Of a stretch of 64,000 nucleotides of DNA, positions 10,301 through 20,284 are shown one piece after another. Position 1 is the first letter of the stretch. Every line of letters begins with the position of its first letter. Source of the DNA: Piscicola geometra (lineage: Eukaryota > Annelida > Clitellata > Hirudinida > Piscicolidae); the NCBI GenBank assembly GCA_943735955.1, contig OX030959.1:9449915-9513914 (forward strand), written 5' to 3'. Below the pieces are notes generated by a model. That model did no database searches. It was not told the origin of the DNA and saw only the letters and a program-made list of their open reading frames with translations. A program made the translations under genes and the position numbers.

Positions 10301-12537
10301 CTTTTCTACCCACCCACCATCCTTCCCACCCACCCACCATCCTTCACACCCACCCACCATCCAACCCACCCACCCACCATCCTTTCCACCCACCCACCAT
10401 CAAACCCACCCACCCTTGACCATCCAACCCACCCACCATCCTTCCCACCCACCCACCATCCAACCCACCCACCATCCAACCCACCCACCCTTGACCATCC
10501 AACCCACTTCCAGATGCAGGTGTTTGCCGACAAGTTGGTCACGTGCAGCATTGACGCGTGCATGAGTGTGTGGACTTTTCCAACGGGCAAGTTTGTCGAC
10601 ACCTACAAGGGTGAGGTGGTTGAGGCGGGTTGTGTGCTTTTTGTGAGAGTATTGCTACCACAACCACACTAACCACTACTATACCACAACCACACTAACC
10701 ACTACTATACCACAACCACACTAACCACTACTTTACCACAACCACACTAACCACTACTGTACCACAACCACACTAACCACTACTTTACCACAACCACACT
10801 AACCACTACTTTACCACAACCACACTAACCACTACTATACCACAACCACACTAATCACTACTTTACCACAACCACACTAACCACTACTATACCACAACCA
10901 CACTTACCACCACTTTACCACAACCACACTAACCACTACTTTACCACAACCACACTAACCACTACTATACCACAACCACACTAACCACTACTTTACCACA
11001 ACCACACTAACCACTACTGTACCACAACCACACTAACCACTACTTTACCACAACCACACTAACCACTACTTTACCACAACCACACTAACCACTACTTTAC
11101 CACAACCACACTAACCACTACTATACCACAACCACACTAACCACTACTTTACCACAACCACACTAACCACTACTTTACCACAACCACACTAACCACTACT
11201 TTACCACAACCACACTAACCACTACTATACCACAACCACACTAACCACTACTTTACCACATCCACACTAACCACTACTTTACCACAACCACACTAACCAC
11301 TACTATACCACAACCACACTTACCACCACTTTACCACAACCACACTAACCACTACTTTACCACAACCACACTAACCACTACTATACCACAACCACACTAA
11401 CCACTACTTTACCACAACCACACTAACCACTACTTTACCACAACCACACTTACCACTACTTTACCACAACCACACTTACCACTACTTTACCACAACCACA
11501 CTAACCACTACTTTACCACAACCACACTAACCACTACTTTACCACAACCACACTTACCACTTCTTTACCACAACCACACTTACCACTACTTTACCACAAC
11601 CACACTAACCACTATTTTACCACAACCACACTAACCACTACTTTACCACAACCACACTTACCACTACTTTACCACAACCACACTTACCACTTCTTTACCA
11701 CACCCACACTTAACACTACTTTACCACAACCACACTAACCACTACTATACCACAACAACACTAACCACTACTTTACCACAACCACACTAACCACTACTAT
11801 ACCACAACCACACTAACCACTACTTTACCACAACCACACTAACCACTACTTTACCACAACCATACTTACCACTTCTTTACCACATCCACACTAACCACTA
11901 CTTTACCACAACCACACTAACCACTACTGTTTTCAAAAATGCCACTATTACCGAACGTAAGCAAGAAGAATAGGCAAGTTAGGAAGGTCTGTGGGTTTGT
12001 GAGAACAGCCACACAAGATGACTTCTCTACTTTCCACTACGCTGCTTTTCAATTATTTCAGTCATTCCGTTAATTCCTCTTGCATTAGACTCATTCGAAA
12101 GGTGCATCTTTGACACTCAATTGTCTATCATTAGTGTAAAAGAAATGTAAAAAGAGTTATTTAAAAAAAATTATTTTTCGGCCACAGAAGTCCACGACTT
12201 TAAAAAACACTAACATAGTCTATGCTGCAAATTGCTGCAATGCCATGAAAACTTGTATTGCACTGCTGCATAGTATACCAGCCACCAAACACCAGCCACC
12301 ACCACAGGATCCTCCGAGAGCCACCACTGCGTGCACCTGCACCACAACACCATCATCTCCACCAACCTCTTTCAACGCATCTCCTTCCACTCCTTCCCCA
12401 CTCCAAGCCATCTCTGTAACCAGGTCAAGTTGAAGTCTGACCTGATTAAGGGAAACCTCACTTGCCTCTCCTGTCTTCCCCTCAACCACCTCTTTCTATT
12501 GGCTGCTGACAACGGTGACGTCACGCTTATCACGTGA
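2496..12537 (+). CDS. WDR81: WDR81 orthologue (WD repeat protein 81), 3' part, eleven exons
   Basis: C-terminal ~562 residues of a WDR81-like protein. Exons: 2496-2604, 5106-5404, 5605-5879, 6149-6266, 6856-6976, 7329-7431, 7631-7764 (or 7776), 8088-8149, 9427-9566, 10514-10610, 12308-12537; all joins keep frame. Recognition rests on blocks that follow the vertebrate WDR81 C-terminus in order: [26 protein letters not shown]...[50 protein letters not shown], and a final [13 protein letters not shown] against LLLGSDNGVIRLLA (recalled). These form the WD40 propeller. In vertebrates WDR81, with WDR91, limits endosomal PI3-kinase activity and acts in endosome maturation and autophagy. The N-terminal BEACH region must lie left of the window. 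An acidic, Gln-rich linker precedes the propeller. Most large introns hold tandem arrays. Gene identity is strong; the first exon boundary and the 6149 acceptor are the weakest points. Confidence 0.88.
2681..4757. repeat. 23-bp AT-rich minisatellite, about 90 copies, near-perfect
   Basis: The unit starts TAGTTTAAAAATTGAATTTT and continues AAA. Copies are almost all identical; the exceptions seen are one C substitution near 2963, two 1-bp deletions near 3906 and 4182, and ATCGAA for ATTGAA near 4093 and 4462. Each unit carries the inverted arms TTTAAAA and TTTTAAA around a 6-nt centre, so each copy can form a small hairpin. It lies in the WDR81 intron 2605-5105. Confidence 0.97.
4796..5103. 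repeat. (CA)n microsatellite with CATA, CAAA and CGTA interruptions
   Basis: About 300 bp of CA dinucleotides interrupted by ATACATAC, ACAAACAC and ACGTACACGTAC blocks. It runs directly into the 3' splice site of the exon starting at 5106. His-Thr-rich (+) and Val-Cys-rich (-) frames through it are artefacts. Confidence 0.95.
5106..5404 (+). CDS. WDR81: WDR81 exon b, acidic and Gln-rich linker
   Basis: Starts in phase 2 after CACAAAAG and encodes [20 protein letters not shown], then an acidic stretch ([12 protein letters not shown]), a Gln-rich stretch ([13 protein letters not shown]...) and [15 protein letters not shown]. It ends at TCCG/GTTTGC in phase 1, which fits the next exon. AGG/GTCTTT at 5394 is a better-looking donor but gives the wrong phase. 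The right boundary is therefore tentative. Confidence 0.6.
5605..5879 (+). CDS. WDR81: WDR81 exon c, acidic linker
   Basis: Good acceptor (TCTCCTCCTACAG) and donor (GGCAAG/GTAGGA). Encodes [20 protein letters not shown], a Lys-rich segment, a run of Asp/Glu ([18 protein letters not shown]) and [20 protein letters not shown]. It reads as a disordered acidic linker. It enters in phase 1 and leaves in phase 0. Confidence 0.7.
6149..6266 (+). CDS. WDR81: WDR81 exon d, entry to the propeller
   Basis: Encodes [20 protein letters not shown] then QVFKG; the donor is AAGG/GTGAGT. W-L-A-Y-W followed by E-x-G-L-S is a signature just before the first WD blade of WDR81 proteins. The phase-matched acceptor AATGAG at 6148 has a weak pyrimidine tract; AG at 6138 or 6162 would break frame with the preceding exon. 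Confidence 0.82.
6290..6855. repeat. C/A-rich degenerate array (ACCACCAACCAC type)
   Basis: Imperfect C+A+T sequence that becomes a clean (CACCAACCAC)n array after about 6650. G is nearly absent on the + strand. It fills the WDR81 intron 6267-6855 and runs into the acceptor CACACCAG. Confidence 0.9.
6856..6976 (+). CDS. WDR81: WDR81 exon e, first WD blade
   Basis: Completes [20 protein letters not shown] and [20 protein letters not shown], the typical GH...S.D.TIKLW blade. It enters in phase 1 (G/GA = Gly). The donor CTGA/GTTGGT is non-ideal but is the one that leaves phase 2, as the next exon requires. Confidence 0.85.
6989..7115. repeat. (ATG)n / (GGT)n trinucleotide tract
   Basis: ATGATG passing into GGTGGTGATGATGG blocks within the WDR81 intron 6977-7328, just after the donor. 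Unlike the array at the 3' end of the same intron, it is G-rich on the sense strand. Confidence 0.9.
7205..7327. repeat. (CA)n microsatellite with CAAA interruptions
   Basis: CA dinucleotides broken by ACAAACAC blocks. It ends in CACACACAG, so the repeat itself supplies the 3' splice site of the following WDR81 exon. Confidence 0.95.
7329..7431 (+). CDS. WDR81: WDR81 exon f
   Basis: Encodes [20 protein letters not shown] and [10 protein letters not shown]. This matches the vertebrate YTQHRKSVFFV...VVSCDGAVHVWD pattern as recalled. Enters in phase 2; a strong donor CAC/GTGAGT ends it in phase 0. Confidence 0.85.
7631..7764 (+). CDS. WDR81: WDR81 exon g, possible GC donor
   Basis: Acceptor CTCCACCGTTCAG. 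Begins [20 protein letters not shown] and ends SSLDTVIR. Two phase-2 donors are 12 nt apart: ATCAG/GCTAGAG (end 7764, a GC donor giving VIRFVDVR, like the family's TLRFVD) and GGGGGT/GTGATG (end 7776, adding four residues). The first fits the family better. Confidence 0.8.
7840..8010. repeat. (TTA)n AT-rich tract
   Basis: ATTATT-type trinucleotides with TTTA interruptions in the WDR81 intron before 8088. No coding potential. Confidence 0.9.
8088..8149 (+). CDS. WDR81: WDR81 exon h (62 nt)
   Basis: Short exon encoding [20 protein letters not shown] with acceptor GCCACCACAG and donor ACTG/GTGAGC. It is placed by its family match (RFVDCRK...HEF in vertebrate WDR81, recalled) and by phases 2 in, 1 out. 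Confidence 0.82.
8425..9414. repeat. 14-bp minisatellite CATGCAACCACTCC, about 70 copies
   Basis: Units of 14 bp (with TTCC for TCCC, AAACACTCC and CCAACCACTCC variants, some one base longer) fill the WDR81 intron 8150-9426 and stop 12 nt before its acceptor. The sense strand has no AG and no GT. Long reading frames through the array on both strands are artefacts. Confidence 0.96.
9427..9566 (+). CDS. WDR81: WDR81 exon i, WD blades
   Basis: Encodes [31 protein letters not shown] and [10 protein letters not shown]. Very close in pattern to the vertebrate ...VVAGFSSGFMVLLDTRTG...WPAHEGD stretch. Enters in phase 1 after GCACAG; the donor CACGAG/GTGCCT leaves phase 0. Confidence 0.9.
9748..10505. 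repeat. 20-bp minisatellite, about 37 copies
   Basis: Unit CACCATCCTTCCCACCCACC with CATCCAACC and CATCCTTTCTACC variants. It fills the 3' part of the WDR81 intron 9567-10513 and ends about 8 nt before the acceptor. C-rich and AG-free on the sense strand. Confidence 0.96.
10514..10610 (+). CDS. WDR81: WDR81 exon j
   Basis: Encodes [20 protein letters not shown] and [12 protein letters not shown], a WD blade with the ...S.D..M.VW strand. Acceptor CACTTCCAG, strong donor AAGG/GTGAGG, phase 0 in and 1 out. Confidence 0.88.
10655..11935. repeat. 26-bp minisatellite, about 49 copies
   Basis: The unit contains ACCACAACCACACTAACCAC followed by TACTTT or TACTAT. Sense-strand G is almost absent. Each unit holds CTAAC (sometimes CTTAC), the core of a metazoan branch-point consensus. 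It lies in the last WDR81 intron (10611-12307), about 370 nt before the acceptor. Confidence 0.96.
12308..12537 (+). CDS. WDR81: WDR81 terminal exon
   Basis: Starts in phase 1 after CACCACCACAG, runs through [20 protein letters not shown] and ends [36 protein letters not shown], stop TGA. The closing GNLTCL...DNGDVTL mirrors the GTLTSL...DNGVIRL end of vertebrate WDR81. ATTAAA at 12543-12548 is a weak polyadenylation candidate; no AATAAA lies nearby. Confidence 0.88.
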
Positions 12538-12912
12538 TCTTGATTAAATTTTTACTTTTGTATCGAAATTTCCTTCCTTGTCATTATAAAACCTTTGAAG
12601 CTTTTCGATTCGAAAATGGATTCAGTGACTGTCAACTTATTTTCCAGCGTCACCACTCACCGAAGTTCAATTGCCTTATCGACTTATTTTCGACTTTATA
12701 AACACACACAAAAGAGACTTTATTCAGACCATTTCCTGTTCACAAGCCTTAAATACTTCTCGCCTTCCACGCAAGCAATGCTTTCGACGGAATGTTGTCA
12801 TTTCTTGGCAGCCTAAGCCATAAATCGTCTGCCAGTGCGAAAGCCTCTGTCAAGAATGTGGTCGAGTGTGATGTCTCTTTGATGAGTGCCATCCTATAGG
12901 TGCCAGATTGAA

Positions 12913-13125
<213 letters not shown>

Positions 13126-14159
13126 AAGTGTAAAGGCATGCCTGGTGTGTATAAGAGTATATTCATACACATGCACACACACAAACACACGTGCATGAAA
13201 GATCAAAAGCAAATCTTGCACATAAAGCAAGCAGACGTCCCAAAAACACGTGACGTCATGGAACATGGAACAGTTCCAAAAGTACTTGATATATGCGAGT
13301 GTATTTGTTGGCGTGTGTGTGTGTTTGTTGGTGTGTTTGTGTATGTGTGTTTGTGTATGTGTGTTTGTTGGTATGAGTATTTGTATGTGTTTTTTGGTGT
13401 GTTTATGTGTTTGTTAGTGTGTTTTTTGTTTGCGCCTGAAGGTAATTGTGTGTTTAATGTGTGTATGTGTGTGGAATGGATGAGTTATGGATGGGAGTCA
13501 CGAAGGTGTATTGTGTCGTTTGCTTGCTGGTGCTAGCGAATCGATGTCTGGATTGAAAAGGATGGGTGGAAGGAATGAAAGAAGGAAAAAAATAGGAATG
13601 AATTGAGAGAAGTTGAAGAAAATGTAAAAAAATAATAAATAATAAAAGAAGGAATGGATGGTCGTTGAGTGAGAGGAAACACAACAGTGGCCTTAAAAGT
13701 CTGATGCCTTCAGACATGAAGACTTTCGGAGGAGACATTTGCAAGAGCCCCTTACTGCACTGTGAAGGCAGTAAAGCAGAACAAACCTTGGCTCATGCCA
13801 CAGTAATTATTACTCTTCGAAAAAACTTCAGGATTTGTTGTTTATATGGCTTTTCTGCTTTTTTAAGTATTCATTAGTGAGTTGTTATCTTTAAAAGCAT
13901 ACCGCTTATAAGGGTAATTTAAAAATATGTATTGTTTTCAAGGTATATACCTACTCCACACACTCATCTTTTTATTATTTATTTTTTACCTATATTAAAA
14001 ACAATAAAAAAATTTGTTTTTCTTTTTTGAGAAGCATAATAAATAGAAAGAAAAAGGACATAAAGAAGATAAAGAGAGTGTATTAATCAAAGGCTTCCAG
14101 GATGCAAGTATGCTTGATGGATGCTGAAGAAAATGCAAGATTAATAGAAGGAAATATCG

Positions 14160-14318
14160 GAGAAAGTTGTCTGCGTGGTTAGATTAATAGATGGATGATG
14201 GGTGGGTAAATGGATGATGGGTGGCTGTGTAGATGGATAAATGGATGATGGGTGGCTGTGTAGATGGATAAATGGATGATGGGTGTCTATGTAGATGGAT
14301 AAATGGATGATGGGTGAA
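14160..14318. repeat. GATGGATGATGGGTGG-type minisatellite, about 4 copies
   Basis: Imperfect units of roughly 36 bp built from GATGATGGGTG, TGTGTAGATGG and ATAAATGG. Confidence 0.85.
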
Positions 14319-16501
14319 AGGACGGATTGGCTTTGATAAAAATAAATATTCAAAGAAAGAACTGTCTTTTTGTTATCAAACAATGACCATAATCAATAGT
14401 ATCGACAATGAAAGATGCATAGAATGGATGGTTATAATGGCGAGGGTGATGAATGCTGCCAGGCATTAACTGCCTGCGAGACTGCATCGAGGTTCGGAAG
14501 CCCCTCGTTCACTGCTCGTCGTCTGAGCGGCAAGTCAGGAGACAGCAATAAAGGTCTATTATAATGTATGGTCAGCGAGAAGTTGACACTCTGCCCCATA
14601 AATCACCCCGCTCGAGCCTACCAAACATTTAATCGCTTCCTTAAATATCGCCGTATATCTTCCAGAGCATCGGTAATTTTATTACTTTTAATGAGAGTTT
14701 ATACACCGAATATGAGCATTTGACCTGACTTCACAAAGAGGAATTGTGTGCATTTATAAACGGAGTGGATGGAAGGAAAGGCGAAAAGCCCGTGCAGAAG
14801 TGCAGAAGTGAATGTATAAAGGAGAAAGTTTAATTACAGCCTCAAAATAATGCAGAAATGTAGAATCAATAAAAAGGTACGAGCGATAATTCAAAGGAAA
14901 AAAAGAAACATCAGAAGCGACATGAAAATGTGAACATTCGAGGAATCCTGCGGCGAAGATTAATGATTGTTCCTCAAACAATGCCAGCAGTTGAGGACTC
15001 GAGGCGAAGATGAGTGCACTGTGGAAGAAAAGTTGCCTGAAAAAGCGTGGAAGTCACTTGATGTGGCCACAAAGCTGAGGAGGAATGAGATAGAACACTC
15101 GGGAAGGAATCCAACTGAAAGGAAAACGCACCACTCCATGCATAAAAGTCGTGAGACGATCAAAAAGAGGTACATGCAGCCGTAGTTTATCGACGGCAGT
15201 AAGTCACTTCGGATCGATGTTTCCTTGTAAGCGAATCGACCAGACATCGATCGGTCGCCTTGCCGATCAGCACTAAACTTCACGCTCGTTCCCCCTCTTC
15301 CTGCCGACGATTTATTCGCCTGATCTGGAAAGTAATAATAACTGGTGATACCTTTATGCGGGGATGCTGGGTGTGATGCTTTATTGTGATGAGGGAGGGA
15401 ATGGGCGTCCGAAGGGTGAGAATATTGATTAAATAAATCTTTCCGGGTCAGCAGGGTTGGAGCTAAAGTGGCATCGTTGATGAAGGTCGTGCTTCTTTGA
15501 GACGACTTCGAGGCATTTTGAAATGTTTTGACATTTATTTGTCGAGTTGTTTTCGATTCTTAGAAATGGAAAAGTATAATTTTTAGAGTATAAATGTAAA
15601 ACAATCAAACGACGATGTGAACCAAGGTCTTGAAGAATGCCTTTCAGAGCCTCCGAAAATCGATTGTGGCGCTCAAAAGACAATAAAGGCCAGAGAAGTA
15701 GTGCAAATGTAGTCCATCTGAAAGCTTCTTTTTGTCGATTGAACAGAATCAAGTGTGCAAACATTCGATGCTGACACGCAGGGACTTGCAATGTTTGAAG
15801 TCTCAGTCCTCAGAGGCTGCTCTGGACGAACAAAAGATGTTTTTTTCATCGGAGATGATCGTGCAAGGCTCGATGAGCATCGATCAGCGATTCTTTCAAT
15901 GTATGACTTGCATGAAAGGTACAGTCTCGAGTGGGTCGAGCACTCGATGGATTGAGTCGTGGTCGAATAATGCACCTGGATTTACAAAGCCGCTTGCGTT
16001 CAAAAACAGGCGTACAAACGGTGAGAGACACAGAGAGACGTTAGTGCACGATGGTGGTGCAGAGAAGGCATAAATAAAGAGAATGAGATGGAGATGGCCG
16101 TAATGCAGGTGATGCGATTAGGCACTGGGGCTATTATCGCCGTAGATGCTTGCGTGCGATCATGCCAACATCACTGCCCATAATCAAATCAAACCACAAT
16201 TCAAACCTCCACCAAAAAGAATTCATGCTGACCTTGGTTGAGTCTACAAACCTCGTTAGACATCAAACTTGTTAATTTGGAGCATGTTATTTTGGAGATT
16301 TTAAAGATATAATTTGTTCGTGACATTTCAGGCAGACAAATTTTATTTTTAATAGGCGTAAAACTATACAAAAGAAACATTTCAATAAAATCGAATTAGC
16401 TTCGATGAGACTTGCAGGCTTCAAAGAGTCTCTTCGCAGAAAGGCATTGTGGCCATCGATTGCACACACGCCACCACACACGATCGTCACGCGCCACGGT
16501 G

Positions 16502-16588
16502 CATGTTTGAAGCCTGTATGTGAGCCACTGCATGCCTGAAGCCTGTATGTGAGCCACTGCATGCCTGAAGCCTGTATGTGAGCCACTG
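16502..16588. repeat. 29-bp direct repeat, three copies
   Basis: Three head-to-tail copies sharing GAAGCCTGTATGTGAGCCAC; copies 2 and 3 are identical and copy 1 differs by two bases. Confidence 0.95.
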
Positions 16589-17759
16589 CATGCGTCTGTG
16601 TCGCTGTCGTTTCGCTGCTGTCCTTGCGTCTCAATTAGAAGTGCTTTTTGTGTTTCCTCGAACATTCTTCCATTTTTCTATTTTGAATGTGGCATTGTTG
16701 CAGTTTTATTATTTTGTAAAAGTATCTATTGATGAGCTTTATATATCTCGACTACCCTTCGATTTTTCAAGTTGAGTTTTTTACTTTTTATTTTGAAAAT
16801 ATATTTGCATTTATATTTGGAAATTCTTGATCTTCAGCGTATCTTTTACAGAAATTCGAATTCTCTTTAAATAAATATAGTCAAACTAAGTACATTTTGC
16901 ATTTAACAAAAGAGTAACTAAAATAATTCTTTTAGGAAATTAGGCTTTCCTCCTACAATAATTTCTTTCTTTAAAAATATTCTAAAGAAATTAGTCAACT
17001 TTAGAATATGGCACTTGAAATATAAAATATCGTTTTAGAAAAGATGAATATAATTCTAAAACGGAGGTAGAGTTTGTATTAAATGAGCCGTCAAGATGGA
17101 CGCCTTTGTGCGCAGGATTCACGTTTGATGGATGCGCGAGGAAGCTTCCAAGATTGGTTAATATTTTATGGAAATGAATGGCTTTTAAATGGAGGCGAGA
17201 CATGAGAGATTATATTCTTTAAAATAAAATTACTCAAAATATAAAGAAGTACTAGAAATTCAACAATTTTTAAATTCTCAGTAAACTTTAAATGACAGAT
17301 GATTCGAAGAAGAGCGGTGAAAGAGACCAAGCAACACAAAATTATGGCAAAAACAAAGTTCTTCAGAATTATGAGCCAAAACTTTTAAAAAACTCACGTA
17401 ACATCGCCACTTTTGGCAACAATTAGTAGCAAAATGAGTTTGCAGCGCAGTCATAATTCTGAATCAAGAGTTTGCAGCGCCATTATTCTTGCTGGAAAAC
17501 TTCCTGTTTCCCTAAAAACCACTCACGACAGATTCAAATAAAAACTTCTATTTTTAAACTTTGATTTATTGCGCTTTTACGATGATTTAGAAGCATCAAA
17601 AGAAACCGGAAGAATGCCATTTAAGAGAAATTATGAATTATTTAAAGAGTTTATAACATTATTTTTATGAATAGAATATTCTAGCTTTCACTATTTCAAA
17701 CTGAAACCCAAATAAAAGCAAACAATTTTCAAAATTTTCAGTTTCATTAATTCATCATA

Positions 17760-17910
17760 ATCATTATCATCATCATCATCATTATCCTCACCTCCAGCTT
17801 CAGACACCTTCTCTACAATGCCTTGAGACTAGCAGAAAAGACATCATCATCATCATCATTTTCATCACAGCCACCACTTCTTTCTCATCATCATCATCAT
17901 CCTTATTCTC
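17760..17910. repeat. (ATC)n imperfect trinucleotide tracts
   Basis: Two short CATCATCATC blocks separated by about 60 bp of unique sequence. Confidence 0.85.
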
Positions 17911-18179
17911 GTGATTCACTTGATTCACTTTAGCGCAGGCATTCGCATCAAATTGATTTTCTGAGCGATATTAAGGCACAACGCTTGAGTGAATTATCGT
18001 CCATTCGCGTGATCCGAAAAAAGGGTACATAGAAGCAGCAGCATAGAACGGTAAATATGACAGCAGTTAAAAGGCAGCGCTACCTGCCATGTCGTACATG
18101 CAGGAGTCTGTATCGCCTGCAAGTGAATGCAGTACCTCGTCTTTCAGAGCATCGAGACGCTGTTCTTCGGTAGTGTTTG

Positions 18180-18290
18180 AGTGGAGGAGGAAAAAGGAGG
18201 AAAATGAGTTGAGAGAATTTTGGAGAAGAAAAAAAGAAAAAAGGAGGAAATGAAGAAGAGAAAAAAAAAGAGAAAAAGAGAGAGGGCGTT
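18180..18290 (+). other. Near-pure purine tract
   Basis: About 110 nt made almost entirely of A and G on the + strand (GAAGAAAAAAAGAAAAAAGG and similar), with only a few T. Such tracts can form triplex DNA. Confidence 0.8.
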
Positions 18291-18558
18291 TGAGTAACGA
18301 GGACAGGATTGGAAGACTTGTGTCGAAATTAGCGAGATGAAGTGATGGCAGTGTTTATGGAGCAATCAGTCGAGTCCATCCATAATGAATGCTTCGAGCT
18401 GTGCACACTTGCGCCTCTTTATGCGCACCAAGGCACGTAAAGCAAAGTAAATAATGTAGAGCCGTAAAGAAACAAACGTTCATAAACACACACGTACATA
18501 AAAACACGTTCAAGTATCTTTGTATACTACATTAATTCATCGTTAAATAACTTAAAAA

Positions 18559-18948
<390 letters not shown>

Positions 18949-19109
18949 ATTTAGACAATTATTTATCTAGTAAGAAATACCACAAGAAGCCTGAATGGAT
19001 TCCGCTGTATGGAATGCGAATTTAAGGGGCAGAAATAGCGGCTAGATTGCATGGCTGAATGAAATGATGTATGGCCCAGAGCGGTGCTTGAAATAGTTCG
19101 GTGCTTGGG

Positions 19110-19495
19110 GTGTTTGGAGAGTGGTGGTGGTGGTTGAGTGGGTGCTTGGGGTGGGTGGATGAGGGAGTGGTGGTGGTGGTTGAGTGGGTGCTTGGGGTAG
19201 GTGGATGAGAGAGTGGTGGTGGTGGTTGAGTGGGTGCTTGGGTGGGTGGATGAGGGAGTGGTGGTGGTGGTTGAGTGGGTGCTTGGGGTAGGTGGATGAG
19301 AGAGTGGTGGTGGTGGTTGAGTGGGTGCTTGGGTGGGTGGATGAGAGAGTGGTGGTGGTGGTTGAGTGGGTGCTTGGGTGGGTGGATGAGAGAGTGGTGG
19401 TGGTGGTTGAGTGGGTGCTTGGGTGGGTGGATGAGGGAGGGTGGTGGTGGTTGAGTGGGTGCTTGGGTGGGTGGATGAGGGAGTGGTTGAGTGCG
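19110..19495. repeat. G-rich minisatellite of about 46 bp, 8 copies
   Basis: Units combine GTGGTGGTGGTTGAGTGGGT with GCTTGGG(GT)GGGTGGATGAG. G-rich on +; several GGG/GG runs per unit. Confidence 0.93.
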
Positions 19496-20284
19496 TGGTT
19501 TTGGTGCTTCGAAAGGGGCTCAATAAAGTATCAAGTGAGCATTTAAAATTGACGTGGCTAAAAAAAGTTTACAAAAATGAAATTAAAGAAAGATCGAAGA
19601 GGAATTAATTGGTGCTGAAGCAAGTGACTTGAGCCCTGCTTAATAGGATGCTGATGTGGCTGGGAGGTTTATGGAGGAGCAGGGCTGCATCGAGGTGCCA
19701 TCTTTATGCACTGACAACATGAAGATTTGCTGAGCACCCTGCCAAGGCTTGGAAAGTTTGGTAATTAGAAAATATGTTGTCGATGCTTTGGAGCCTGAGG
19801 CATTCTAACTGGAGTTGACTGAAACCTTGTCGATGCAGCTCTGCTCGTTCAGTGCGTACAAGCCATCGAAGGAAGCTTTAAAATTGTCAGCCAAATGTGC
19901 GCTTACATCTTAATAGCTTCGAGCTTAAAAGTTTAAAAGCGAAATCAGAACTCAAAATGCTTGCTGAAATCTCAACTCCGAAAAAGAATCGTTCGCATTA
20001 GAAGCGCATTACGACTGTAAGACTGCGCACACTTCATCAAGGAACGTCTCCAGCGCACACTAACTGAAGGCATCGGCCCACCAAATCAGGTCGGCACAGT
20101 TCATAAAGCTGACAACTCACCACCACAACTCAAACTTCTGAGAGTCTCCATGCACTGTGCACTCCGAAAGGCATGCCAGTATATGAATAGTTCTTTTTAT
20201 TCAATTAAGACTTCAAATTCGTGAAATTGTGCCTTTTCGCTCGATCAGTCTTGCCAATCTAATCAAACTTGCAGCACTTTCTGA

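Noticed and set aside
15400..16080. Overlapping frames of 60-120 codons on both strands
   Set aside because: Frames overlap in both directions, match no family I know, and lack splice signals or a consistent coding bias.
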